From Guillardia theta CCMP2712 (taxonomy: Eukaryota > Cryptophyceae > Pyrenomonadales > Geminigeraceae), in NCBI RefSeq assembly GCF_000315625.1, contig NW_005434622.1, positions 463,697 to 527,696 on the forward strand: DNA of 64,000 bases, read 5' to 3'. Under the pieces are notes generated by a model. It did no database searches and was not told the DNA's origin. It worked only from the letters and a program-made list of their open reading frames with translations. Positions 33,264 through 44,664 of the stretch are shown in pieces. A program made the translations under genes and the position numbers. How positions within the stretch are numbered: position 1 is the stretch's first letter; each line of letters begins with the position of its first letter.

Positions 33264-35127
33264 CTAGCTCCGGGGTTCAATACCCTTCATGCTCCGCCGC
33301 TCGTAGTATCGCAAACGACATGCAGTGACACTGCACAGACGGTGAGGACAAGCTGGACGCAGTACTGCATCACCTTGGCGAAGTTGCAGCTCATTCAAGA
33401 GCTCGAAGTTGTCCTCGCGCAGCCTTGCTGAGTTCTCGTTGCCGCCTGACATGGCCGTGAGGACTCGACAGGTTGGAGCTCAGGAAGAATCACCCAGCAC
33501 AAGCGTCTGCAGCGAAGGCAGAAGATTAGGGTGGTCTCGGAGCGCGACCAGCAAAGAGATCATCCATTGCTGCAAAGTGGGCAAGGAGAAGAACGTCAGA
33601 AGAGCTTGAAAAGTCAGACTTGCCTCTACCTCTGGAAGATTGTTGGCAGCTAAGTCTAGCTCCTTCAGGCTACTACACAAGACTTCCCCTGCCACTCATG
33701 TCAATCAGGTCGAACCTCCGGCTTTACCGGCGAACCTTTCTCAGCTTCCTCTGAGATCTTCGTGGGAAAGTGAATCCCCTCTGCAATCTTGTTGTTGAAC
33801 AAACCGAGCTTGACAATCCTGAACGATGCAACGCAAACGGTCACAGGTTAAAACAGCGAACCAGTCATCTCACTTGCAATGTGAAGATGTTAAAACGGTG
33901 AAGAGGCCCTGACCGTTGATCCTATTCCCAGACAGATCGATGTCTCTCCCCACTACTCCAGCGTTGGGTTAATCATGACATCGGATTACAAACATGCACC
34001 TGACGAATGAGCAAGGATCTTGATGGCCTCATTGTCTAGTCCCGAATGGCGAATCCTCACCTGAGAGCATCACAAACAAAAACCTTCAGTTCCACTTGGT
34101 GAGTGTCAGTCGCGTGCTGGCATCACCTGTCCAAGTACAGGGCAACCCACCACCGCGGCAGCAAGCGTCTTTGCTTGTTGTTCGTCAAGATGCAAATCAT
34201 TCAGGCTGGATCATCGTGAATGACAGGAGAGATACATGGGAGAAGACGGAACCTGAGAGATTCTAATCTACAGTTCGAATCTGACAAGGAAGCTGAGAAT
34301 GCTGATGCTGACTCATCTGGAAAAGCGTCACAACAGTGAGGTTCGAGTCGGGGATCACCCGTGAAGGCAAGCGGGCAGCCGTCAAGCTCCAGGTATTTGA
34401 TCTTGTTGTGTGGACGACAAAGTACAGTCCACAATGTTGCAACGCTCTGACCCGTCATGGAGGGATTGTCTGCCAGGTTTAAGCTCTCGATGTAAACATC
34501 TTCTTTGAGCAAAGCTGAACCCAACGCCTTCATGCCGACATCACCAACTTCGATGGATGACAAGTCGACTCGCTCGAGATTTACACCTGCCTCCCCGAAT
34601 ATGCTTGAGAGCTTGCTCAGTCCTTCATCCTTAATTGAATTTCGCGACAGCGAAATCGATCTGAGCACTTTGTTCTTGAGGAAAACTTCTCGCAAGGTCG
34701 AAACCCCTTCGCTTGTGATGCCTTTATAGTCGAGCTCGATTGCCTCCAGGCCAGCATTCTCTGCAAGACCTGGGGCCAACAATGTGAGACCCTCGTCACC
34801 GAATGTACTGTCTCCGATGGCAAGCCGCTTTAGCGCTTTATTATGCTTCAGCATGTTAGAGAAGGCAGAGACTGATTCCGGTTCCAACTTGTGGCCACTT
34901 GCCTTCAGCTCATTCAGAACATGATTGTGCGCTATCGAGTCACACAACTCTCTCCAAGACGATGTCTCCATCACCCTGTTTTTCATGAGCAGTAGGGAAG
35001 TAAGCCCCGGATCATTCTCAGCCAGACGGCCTGTCCAGTCTGAAACTCCTTGTCGCTTACCCCATGCCATCGCTTCGAACAATGGGATATTTGAGAGCAG
35101 CAATAAGGAGAAGAGAACGAAACGCAA
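33264..35127 (-). CDS. Secretory leucine-rich-repeat (RNI/NLRC3-like) protein
   Basis: Start ATG 35127 with a clear signal peptide (MRFVLFSLLLLSNIPLFEA). Exon 1 (to about 34250) holds repeats of the ribonuclease-inhibitor type, about 28 residues each: LKRLAIGDSTFGDEGLTLLAPGL, LEAIELDYKGITSEGVSTL, LRSISLSRNSIKDEGLSKL and IESLNLADNPSMTGQSV. Further short exons joined by 45-60-nt introns carry more repeats: LNDLHLDEQQAKTLAAAV, VRIRHSGLDNEAIKIL, DIDLSGNRINGQGL, LGLFNNKIAEG and LKELDLAANNLPE. The proposed end is at 33264; an earlier stop at 33480 is possible. Such repeats form a protein-binding horseshoe; NLRC3-like versions are common in protists. The signal peptide puts it in the secretory route or, in algae with complex plastids, possibly the periplastid space. 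Confidence 0.7.
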
Positions 35128-35531
35128 GTTGGCTGTAATCTTGTACCCTCGTCAGGTGAGTTCCTAGAAAGAGAGCGTTAGAAGTATCATCTTGAACCTC
35201 AAACCACAAATGCTCTCGTTGCTCATCTCCCTAGTCCCTGCTCATTCTGCTTCTTCTTTCTCTCACTCTCACTTTGCTCCTTCTCGCTGCCCCTAGTCCT
35301 CCCCCCTCCCGGCGTTCTCGCTCGATTGTATCATCGCCGAGTCTTGGCATTTTCGGTCGCTTCGATTTTCTAAGCTCGCCTCAGAAAGGGCACGTGCGGT
35401 CACAACTCCGGTCAGAACTGACAAGATGTACTTGTACTGAGGGGAGAAGGGATGGAGACGGGGGCATGGCAGGAAGACATGTGCATATGAGAAGAGGATG
35501 AAAGAGGATCTTGAGCTGATGTGTTTGAGAA
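35128..35531. other. Divergent promoter region LRR gene / oxygenase gene
   Basis: About 400 bp between two divergent genes that both start with signal peptides. Pyrimidine-rich on the plus strand around 35215-35310. Shared regulation is possible but not shown. Confidence 0.35.
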
Positions 35532-35918
35532 GTGAGAAACATTGTGACATGCGACCTCAGGATGACTTGTAGAGTATTTAGACTCTTTAGTCTTGTGAAC
35601 CTGCTTTGTTTGCTGCATGCAGTTTCTGCGTGTCGCCATGCGCCTTGCGGGAAAAGAGGAGTTGTTCGATCGCCTTCGATGATGACTGCTCCATCGCTAA
35701 GTATGCCGTCCAGCATGCACGATACGGGCAAGAGGACTGTGGAAGAACTTGATGGCGCTATCCAACCACCTGAGTCGCAAAGGCTGAGATTGGACGGGTC
35801 TGCGAGCGAACACTCCCACGACGATACACAACAGGAAAGGCCCAACACGGATTCATCGGAAGAGACAGTAGTGAAGGGAGAAGCTGATCCCATGCAGAAT
35901 TCTGATGAGGAGGAGGGC

Positions 35919-35950
<32 letters not shown>

Positions 35951-37460
35951 AGAAGAGATGGTTCTTGATGAATTCGGTCGTGTGCCTGGAGGAATCCTCC
36001 CATCGAATCCATGTTATCCAGACCTGAACTACGACTTTCGGAACTTTCCCAAGTTCTTGGACTCATCGAAAGAAAAGGTTGTCAGTTGTGAAACTGCAAG
36101 GAGCGACTGAAATTCCTTGCAGGAGTTCAATCAGCTTGTGCAAAGCTGCCAGCTGGCATTCAATGCGCGCAATACAAGAAGTGGCCAACAATATAGCACA
36201 GGCGAAACATTTTGGATCGCATCGGACACTGAGCCTCGAATGCCCCTGGAGGTATCGGACGAGTCACGCTGATTTGAAACAGCTCCACTAACACTTGCTG
36301 CCAGAAACTGGCGAAGGCTGTTTTTGAGTTTCATACCCAAGGACTAGAGCCTGGAGTCCATTACGAACCATCCAAGTCTGGAGCTGAGTAAGCATGCTCC
36401 CCCCTGACGACGAGCCGCTGAGTCCCGCAGGTGGTGGACGTTGGCTTTCGAGCCTGGAGACGACGTCGGGCTACACTGGGACAGTGAGTGGCCCCGAGTG
36501 AACGAACCTTAGACGCCAACCCTCATGCCACAGGAGACTACGAGCTCGAGTCGACCAGCGGCATCCTTGTGCATCCCCATCTCTCCACGGTCAGCTTCGT
36601 GGGAGGCAGAGGAACGTATGCTGAGAGAGCATGGAACAGGTGACATACCTGACCGGAGTTGGAGGCCCGACGATCGTGTTCGACAAGATCTCTCCGTGAA
36701 TGTGCCATGGCAATGATTTCATCTCACACAGACGCAGGATGGAGACCGGGCCTCTGGAGGAGATTCTGGGTGAAATAGCTGAGGGCATACTGAGCCGACC
36801 GTCACCTGGTGAGTCTGTGATTGTTGCGACCGGACGTCCACAGGGTTTGACAAGATCCCAGGCAAACATGTCTCGTTCGATGGAAGACTTCTGCATGGCG
36901 CTCCTGCTGACGCCGATGCGTGGAAACACCAGCATTCCAAGAAGGAGAAGAGAATAACTTTCCTAGTCAATGTGTGGCTCAACCATGTCCCCGTGACTGC
37001 TGAAAGATTCCCGGAAGAGAAGGTCAGAGCTTCCTGTCTGCCTGCCTGCAGGTCTCTCCTCACGAGATGAGCAGATCGAGATGTTCAAGGAGATGATGGC
37101 ACTGGATGTCATCCCAGTCAACGACACCGAGGAGGAAGCAGAGCTGCTTGACTTGCCCGAGATGAAAAAGCGCCAAGAGGAGCTTGAGGAGATCAAACTT
37201 CAGTTTAAGACCACGGCAAGAACCCCACCGCCATCTCCTTGCCTCGGCATGACCCTCATTACTTGCAGGCGAGGGCTGAGATGCGGCTGGAGCTCCCTCT
37301 CATAGCGTTGAGGACAAGACACTCCAAGAGCGGCGCGTCCTTCCGCCTTCGTTTTGCTAGCGCCGAGGAGGGCAACAACACTGACAGTCTCTGCTGTCTT
37401 AGTGAGTTCCAGAGACCAAAGGCGAAAGACAGAAAGGAATCGCAGAAAGGGAAGAGATGA
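35532..37460 (+). CDS. Secretory 2-oxoglutarate/Fe(II) oxygenase-like protein
   Basis: Start ATG 35532 gives a signal peptide (FRLFSLVNLLCLLHAVSA); a later in-frame ATG at 35562 is possible. Then a disordered acidic region with a poly-Glu run (35907-35957). Exons joined by 24-55-nt introns encode EFNQLVQSCQLAFNARN and SGAEWWTLAFEPGDDVGLHWD. The HWD supplies an H-x-D iron motif. It is followed by YELESTSGILVHPHLSTVSFV, GGPTIVFDKISP, GKHVSFDGRLLHGAP (likely distal His) and RITFLVNVWLNHVP (likely 2OG-binding Arg and beta strand). The last exons are a charged helix ending QKGKR. One intron (37217-37269) uses a GC donor (gcaaga..ttgcag). Dioxygenase activity is inferred from H-x-D..H..R layout, not from family recognition. 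The substrate is unknown. Confidence 0.6.
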
Positions 37461-37524
37461 ACAGAACTAGTAAGTAAATACTATATGCTGAGACTCCACG
37501 AACATCGAGGGGCATCGTGAAGAG

Positions 37525-37612
37525 CCGAAGGCTGGGCGCCGCCGTAGGGCCGGGCGTCACGGTGCTCCGCCGGCCCGGGCAGGGGCCGGCGTGATCGGCC
37601 CCGGAGTAAAAG
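37525..37612. repeat. GC-rich interspersed element, copy 4
   Basis: GC-rich block with gtgatcggccccggagtaaaag at its right edge, a variant of the gatcggactc word, plus the complement of the tttactc edge found in other copies. Intergenic. Confidence 0.5.
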
Positions 37613-38109
37613 ACAATGCAAGTCCGCCTCGCGATGCTTTATTAAGTCATACTAAAAGACAGCAGTACATACCTATGTCGCTCGACATCGTAACTTTCAT
37701 ATGAATGATTGTTATGGCGGGAGATTCAAGTTTGTGGTCAGCGGGAGATGGCTTCTCCTGCAGGAGGGATAGGAAGAGGTCACCGTAGAGCGATGGCGAG
37801 GGAGAGGTCTTGCTATCTTCATGCCGAGGGTGTGAGCTGGAATGAGCAACGGAGGGAGGGAAAGTTGAGAGTCCCCGGGGGGGAGCGGGGGGGGCGGTTG
37901 GCGGGGAGCCTGCAGGGGTGAACCCTTTTCTTTCCCTGGAAGGGATGGATCTTTTTTTGTCGAAGTCTTACTTTCCTCCAGGATGGACCATCAAGAGAAT
38001 GGGAGGAAGAAGCCACTGAGAAGACAGAAGATGGAGAAGGAAAGCTGCCCTTGTTTTGCGTTCATTTGTTCACTCTGACGCATGAATCGTGGTTCAGGTG
38101 CATCACCTC

Positions 38110-38998
38110 AGTTGCGGTTTCCCCGCTCGACTGCACCGGCACTGTCAAGCGCAAGTGGCTCAGGCGTTCTTAAAGCATCTCCTCTTCATCAGGCAGCAGA
38201 TACCCATGTTAGCACGTGCAACGGGTTGTCAGAACATCTGACGTATTCTTGAATGTACCAGACCGTACGATCAATTTCGCAAGCAAGTGCTTGTTGCAGA
38301 CGTTGTGATGGTGATTATGAATGTGTTGATGATTGAATAGAGCACAGGACGCTCAAAGCAAGAAGACTGCTCGATCAAAAGCTCTTTCAAGAAAATGCAG
38401 AAAAGTTTGAACAGGCAATCGGTTTTCGAACTCATCATGACTACTCCCGCAGTTTATTGAGGGTTCTGACTATGCCCTTGAATCCTTCCACGAACTATTT
38501 GCGTGAGTTTACACTTGACTCCACGCAGAACAGTTTGTGATCTTTTCGCCAAAGCCATCACGACGTTACCTCTATCGCTATTGCGTTTGGTCCAACACCA
38601 ATCAACCCTAGGCAGCTTTTCTTGCTGAAATTCGATGATTGTACAGTATTGTATCCTTCGCAATTCCTTCCACATGACAACACTTTGTAGCTTCAACAGA
38701 AGATATTGAAAGCAGCAAACTTCAGAAATTGGGAATGGTAACTCATTTGTGACTTGGATCAAATCTCTGATGGTACGTGACAGGATGCTTCTCGAGCAAT
38801 TGTGAGACAGTGCATCGGTAGCGGAATCTCTGAATTTGATAGTCCTTCTCTCCCGTAAGACAGCATGTAAAATCACCCCTTGGCTGAAATACTGATTGCA
38901 TTCACAGTCAAAAGATATACCTGATGGCATATGTGCGCAATTATGGGATCAGTCCTGAGAGCGGCTCAGATGAGCAACAGACGAGATTTCACGGGTGA
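38110..38998 (+). CDS. MAD2L1BP: p31comet (MAD2L1-binding protein)-like, 5' end unresolved
   Basis: Spliced exons read CGFPARLHRHCQAQVAQAFLKH followed by LLFIRQQIPIPYDQFRKQ. This matches the HORMA-fold p31comet signature (CELLKHIMYQRQQLPLPYEQL) across a 53-nt intron at 38209-38261. Next come RRLLDQKLFQENAEKFEQAI and LLRVLTMPLNPSTNYL, corresponding to the helix and the VLILLGG-NPKE strand. Then SIAIAFGPTPINPRQLFLLKF, DASRAIVRQCIGSGISEFD and QKIYLMAYVRNYGIS follow, ending at TGA 38996-38998. p31comet works with TRIP13 to remodel MAD2 and silence the spindle checkpoint. The first coding exon is uncertain; sequence from 37980 is open in several frames. A minus-strand open frame over 38454-38930 is antisense to these exons. 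Confidence 0.65.
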
Positions 38999-39115
38999 TT
39001 CTAGCCTTGTCTTGTTATGCTGGGCTGCTATGAAGCAGACGTTATGTCGCGCTGATGTATGTCTACAGATGGAATTGCAAGCATAATTTTGGATTGAAAG
39101 CAAGGCAGGGATGGA

Positions 39116-39560
39116 AAAGCTATCTGAAGGTCCAAATAACAAGTTTTACAGGAAGTGTTCCCCAATCATTCTCTACGTCGGATCCCATCAATTCTGTTCA
39201 TCTGCTCCTGAAGATTCTACATTTGTTTCTGAGAGTAAGCGGTTTGACTTAATTCTATCTTTGATTGGTCACAGCGAACTTGGACGCGATTGCAAAGGAT
39301 ATTGAGGTAGGTTTAGGGATGGGACTTTGCACTCTTGAACTTGTTCAAATCAGGCGGAGAGCAACTCTAGCTCACAGGAGCCCTCCCATACTTCGATATG
39401 GCTGCAGTGTCAGGCTGTGAGAACTCAAACACGCTTCCTAATCCTGATGCCCTTGCTGAATGGTCTACAGGTCCTGAAAGGCCTTGTACCCGAGAACTCT
39501 TCGGGTTCAGATTCGACGTCCATGATTTGAAAAGACTAGCATTCGATTCCGCTGTATAAT
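39116..39560 (+). CDS. Possible small gene of unknown function, exon structure unresolved
   Basis: Between p31comet and the 39883 gene the plus strand has protein-like frames. One starts MEKLSEGPNNKFYRKCSPII and runs to a plausible donor after FVSE, with a 39-nt intron to NLDAIAKDIEAE. Near 39396 another frame reads MAAVSGCENSNTLPNPDALA with RELFGFRFDVHDLKRLAFD and ends at TAA near 39558. I could not join these in one consistent splice path. No family recognised. It may be a short independent gene. Confidence 0.3.
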
Positions 39561-39882
39561 ATACCAATCTTAAAAGAATAGAAAGAATCTTTGGAGAGGG
39601 ATTGCACTACACATACATTTCTTCCGTGTTGATTTCCCGTGGACTTTGTCACATTCAAAGTCACTCACACCTCTCTCAACCACCCCGATTGTTCTTCCAG
39701 TAATCCCATACCTGAAGCAGCTTAACTTAGTCGCAAACAAGTCAAAACGTTATTTTTCACACCATCCAATCTGTGGACGTCGGCTGCTCATTAATGCAGT
39801 CGCGGCATAAGTAGACTCCCGGGACAGACAAGCCACCCGGTAAGGTCTGGTAGTCTATGAGAACTGCCAAAGGCTTCAATTC

Positions 39883-40161
39883 TTATTCGCCAAGTCTTCT
39901 CCTCCCCCTACCGACTCTCTTCTTAGACTTGCACACCTTGCATGCATTATTGCCTCCCTGCTCAACCTGGGTTGCGACAGCCTCTTCTTTGGTCACCGAT
40001 TTGGGTTCCTCAACACTCTTTCCCTCTGCCATTACTGGCGTGACATCGTCCTGAGATGGCTGCTCTGTCTTGTTCTCAACATCGGGCACAGCATCTTGAA
40101 CCAAACCATCCGCTTTCTCATGATCAATCACGTTCTCCTCAGGGCCTGTGGTCAACAGCAT
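39883..40161 (-). CDS. Small acidic protein with a C-x2-C basic tail, hypothetical
   Basis: Open frame of 92 codons from ATG 40161 (MLLTTGPEENVIDHEKADG), rich in E, D, V and K, ending with NACKVCKSKKRVGRGRRRLG. No family recognised. The composition is protein-like and the C-terminal C-x2-C plus RGRRR could bind nucleic acid, but this is speculation. The start might instead be an internal exon because ctag and ttcatg words lie just upstream. Confidence 0.35.
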   Translation of the reverse strand: MLLTTGPEENVIDHEKADGLVQDAVPDVENKTEQPSQDDVTPVMAEGKSVEEPKSVTKEEAVATQVEQGGNNACKVCKSKKRVGRGRRRLGE

Positions 40162-40553
40162 GAAACTCTAGCAACACGAGCTCAAGTCAACCTCCATTTG
40201 GCACTGCAGGAAGTGTCTGGAGATCAAGAATCATGCCATTCAAGAGAGGAAAGTTGATTGAATCACCTCTGCCGTTTGTTGCTTGTTTTTGTTTTCCTCG
40301 GCATTCTACCTAATGAAATTTCATGAGACATTGACCTCTACCGATCAGTCAGCAGTCTGCTCAGCTAAGTTTTCTTCTGATCTCATTCCATCCTTCCGTC
40401 CTCACATCTCCTCTCGCCCCTGTACTGCCACCCATGTCTCCCCTCTCCCCTGCATCCAGCAGCCTGCATAGTGGGGTTCATACTAATGTTTAGTCAAAAA
40501 GTTGGGACCAGAATGAGGGCGATGAGTCAATTGAGGAGGCGGATCGGGGTTTC
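40162..40553. other. Intergenic region upstream of DDX54
   Basis: About 390 bp between the small minus-strand frame and the helicase start. Pyrimidine-rich around 40377-40460. No exon supported. Confidence 0.35.
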
Positions 40554-43500
40554 ATGCAGCGAGTGCTGCTAGCATGGCTGCTGTTATGCTCGGGGGGAGG
40601 AGGGAGGGAGGACATGGTTGGAGGAGGAGCCATCAAGAACGAGCTACCATCGGCCACGCTGGAGAGGCTCAGAACCTCCTCGCACTTGGTGGTTGAGACC
40701 GCGCGAGCAACTGTAAGTTCGCGTTGCGCCTGGACCTTGGGCGTGTCGACATCAGATGGTGGGGTCTCAAGGAAAACTAAGACTTGCAGCGAAGAAGGTA
40801 TGTGTGGAGAGTTCCACTTGTACAACAGGAAGCTACGCACCAAAGGAAGAGCTTGCATCCAAATCTGTCAGAAAGGACATTCACCGTTCTTCTGCATGCA
40901 GATGAAAGGGGGGGAACGATCGAGAGGACGTGAGGATGAGGATCGAAACTATGGATTACGTGAACGAAGAAAATCAAAATATGGACCAGATAAACGAAGT
41001 CAAACTAAGAGAAAACCGTTCAGAAAATCGTCCAGAAGAACAGATCCCAAGCCATCGGGCTTACAAGAGTTAAAGGGAAAGTTGCGAGCGAAGATTCGTG
41101 CAACTGTTAAAGGCAATTACACAGACAGAAAGAATTATAGGGACCAAATTGCAACATCGGATGGAGATCAAGCTGGTACAAAGAAACATAGACCTGGCTC
41201 CTTCCCTGCCTTGGGGATCGAGGATTCGATAGCCAAGGCTTTAATGCATGCAGGGTACAAGTTTCCGACGCCCGTGCAACGCAAATCGATTCCTGAACTC
41301 TTATCCGGGGCTAATGTTGTGATGATGGCTCGAACAGGATCAGGCAAGACGGCCGCTTTCTTGGTTCCTCTGATTCAGAGAATTCGAGCAATAAGTGACT
41401 CAAACTGGGCTCAGGGCAAAGTGATTGGCATACAAGGTCTTGTTCTGGTCCCAACTAGGGAACTTGCGTTGCAAACTTTCAATTTTTTCAAGTCATATGC
41501 CAAGTACACGCAGTTGACTGCCTGCTTGATCGTTGGTGGAGAAGCCTTGGAGCCGCAGTTCGCGGCACTAGCAACAAATCCGAACGTGGTCATCGCTACA
41601 CCTGGACGATTGCTGCAACTGTTGAACGAGGTGAGGCGTGGGTGACAACATCGGCTTTCTTTCTTATTATCCAAGGTGAGAGTTCTGAGCTGGATCGTGT
41701 TTGACAGGTCCGCACGTTCTCATTGAAGGGAGTTCGGGTTTGCGTCCTTGACGAGGCTGATCGCTTGTTCGAGACTTCCCTGATACGTGAGCCTCTGACT
41801 AGCGATCTTTTTGTGTGCACTCATTGTTTCTTTACCGATAGATGAAGTACAAGAGATCATGGCAGCGATGTCGTCGCAGAACGAAATCAAAATCGTTCGC
41901 ACCACGCGAAAATCAAGAGCTGGAAAATTGCATGGGAGTGACTGGAATGGTACAAAAGAGAGCGAGAGAGCGGTGAAGAAGAAACCTTTCAGGCAAATGA
42001 TCTTGGTCAGTGCTACAATGCCAAAGGAGCTCGCAGACTTTGCATCAGCCGATGTGCAAGATCATATCCTGATACGCCTAGATACTGATACTCTAATGTC
42101 CGAAAGCCTCAAAGTCGGATACTTTTATGTCTTGGATTACGAGAAACTTCCCGGACTTGCCTTCCTACTGAGCAATATTCTTGACACGACGGGTAATACA
42201 ACATTACCGTCAATTCAAGACTTGATTATGAATCCTCATCCCTTGACGCCCTGGGGAGCCTCGAATGTGCATAAACTTCAAGACCAGAAGTTCAAGAAAA
42301 GATGTCTCATCTTCTGCGCCACAAGGCACAGCGTGGAACTTATAACGCAGGTGCTGGGACACGCAGGCTTCCAGGTGGGAGGGCTCCATGGGCACGCAGA
42401 CAACGAGCAAAGGAAAATTCTGGTCGAAGACTTTGCGAAGAAAAGACTTCAGGTTGTCCGGTAGTAATAGTTTTGGCTGTACTGATTATCGTGATATGAA
42501 GGTTCTAGTCGTCACAGACCTTGCAGCACGTGGCATTGATATCCCTCTCCTGGACTACGTCATAAATTTTGACTTTCCGAGTACTCCCAAGTTGTTCATT
42601 CATCGTTGCGGGTGAGAATTGCTCATAAGGTCACCGGCCCCTGACCTGTCGGACAGTCGTGCAGGCAGGGCAGGGATGATAGGCACCGTCTATTCCCTCA
42701 TTACTCCAGAAGACCTTCCGCATCTCATCGATGCAAATCTTGTCCTTGGGCGGAAAATGAGAACTACCCCTGATGATCAGAACGTGAAATCCGCTGGAGG
42801 ATGCCTGTTAGATGCCGCAGACAACTTCCTGATTGGAAAGTTGCCGACAGATTACATTGGATACTGGACAAGAGCTATTCATCAAATATTTCTCAAGGAC
42901 TATGATCTTGAAGGTCAAGCGGCGACAGCGCGGAGGTAAACAGAGGCCTCGTCCAAAACGCTTCCTTGATTTTCTTATTTCAACCAGAGGATTCAAGTTG
43001 TACCTCAAAACTTGTCCTTCACCCAGTGATCAGAGCAAGAAGTATTTTGTTGGAAATGTATTTGTGTAATGAGCTGAAGCTGAGATGTCAGACAAGCCAA
43101 CGATCTCTTGGACACAGAATTGGCGTATCTGCAGGTCCATCACTGGTTTCGCCACTTAGCGGGAGAGGCTGATCTTTTCGAAGAGAAGGTACAAACGTCT
43201 CTTGTTGGCTGATCTGACCTCAAGGGACAGGAACAAAGGGATGCTTTCCTGGAGTCAAGCTCGAAGCTGTCCATCAAGAAAGGGAGTTTCCTTATGCCAG
43301 GGGAGAAAATCTTGTGGGAGCTCAACGATGGGGTTCGTAAGGAAGTACGTCGATCTGACTCCCTTTCAAGGTCCTAAATTGCTTTTTTTACAGGCGGGTT
43401 GGAGGCTTCAAAGACATTCAAAGTTTGTTTCCAAGTATCTAGCCAACGGATTACAGCAGCATCCAGCAGAGTCATCAGAGAAAAGCCTCAATTCATCTTT

Positions 43501-44518
43501 GCTCATCAGAGAGTTGAATTCAGAAAGTGTCAAACCGACTTATCGGCAGAAACTAAGAGCGCAACAGCCCGTCTTGGTGCCAGATTTTGAAGTTTTGCAA
43601 GGTCATGATGTCTGAAGAACGACGTGAAATGACATGTTATCCCCAGGTATGTCGGAGAGAGCACAGGACAAGAGTTTGAGAGTTAGTACTGGCGGGTCGA
43701 TGCAAGGAGACCTCAATCAGGAAGTACTTGAAGTGGGGGGCGATGATATTGAAGACATTGCGAAACGCGAGCATCAGCGAAAGATCTGGGATAAGAAGAA
43801 GAAGAGGTTCACGACGTACGAGAACCTGAACAAAGAACAACAGAAAGAAATCCGCTACCTGAGAAACGAAGCTGGCAATCGTGTTAGGCGATTGAGCTCT
43901 CAACAAGAGAAGGTAGGGCTGCCCAGTCCTTGTTACATACGTAAACCTCTGGACAGGACGGAGCGATCTATCAGAAATGGAAGGACTCGAGCAATTTGAG
44001 GGTACAGAGCATCGGCGAAAGCAAAAACGAGAAGAACGCAAAGAAAGCTTCCGCCAACGCCTATGTCGCCCTCCGAAACAGAAATGCAGGCGAAAGCTCA
44101 AGACTCGGGGCCTCGATCTTAGCAGGCACCAAGAACCCGCTGCTGCTCAAGATCGAGAACAAGGACGGCGCGTCTGGCTCTCAACGGAAACTTGCGCAGA
44201 TGAGGGAAATCAAGGAGAACAAGGCGACGAAGGAGAAGAAGGCGAGGTATGAACGACAGAAGGCGCAGATTGCAAGGAAGAAAGGAAAGGCGAATGATGT
44301 CATCCCCTCAAAGCTGCTCAGTGCCATGAACCAGAGGCTGTCAACGTTGCACAAGACGACAAAGGTGACAAGATGAGAGTTTGCTGTTGTGTGTGCTTGT
44401 GACAATCTGGCAGGGGCTGAGGGTCGGGGCGAAGGTCGATGTTCCCACGCTGTTGAAGCTCCATCAGAAACACATGAAATCTTCAATGAAAGAGCTGCGT
44501 TGGGACAGAAAGCGCTAA
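40554..44518 (+). CDS. DDX54: DDX54/Dbp10 DEAD-box RNA helicase
   Basis: All helicase motifs are present after splicing: Q motif ([24 protein letters not shown]), Walker A ARTGSGKT (41333), [21 protein letters not shown] (41746), SAT in [35 protein letters not shown] and HRCGRAGRAG (joined across the intron at 42611-42659). The C-terminal part contains [16 protein letters not shown] and [13 protein letters not shown], typical of the DBP10CT region of DDX54, and ends [17 protein letters not shown] with TAA at 44516-44518. DDX54/Dbp10 acts in 60S pre-ribosome assembly. Odd point: the only in-frame start at 40554 encodes a signal-peptide-like sequence ([14 protein letters not shown]) followed by a Ser/Thr-rich stretch and a candidate 79-nt intron. 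A later start near MKGGERSRG is the alternative. Confidence 0.85.
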
Positions 44519-44664
44519 CATATATCCTCGATAATACATACATGTTACATTACAAGTGAGTGTCTTGAGCATTCATGCACCTGTATGCAACACTTCAGTC
44601 ATGAGCAACCTTTCGATGTGATTCACCTCTCAGCAACGCAAAGATTAGAAGTGCTAGAGCAACG
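44519..44664. other. Short spacer DDX54 to MORN gene
   Basis: Only 146 bp separate the DDX54 stop from the next same-strand start, so it must carry both a polyadenylation region and a promoter. No element was assigned. Confidence 0.35.

Noticed and set aside
38454-38930. Minus-strand open frame of 158 codons
   Set aside because: Antisense to p31comet exons, whose spliced sequence matches a known family.
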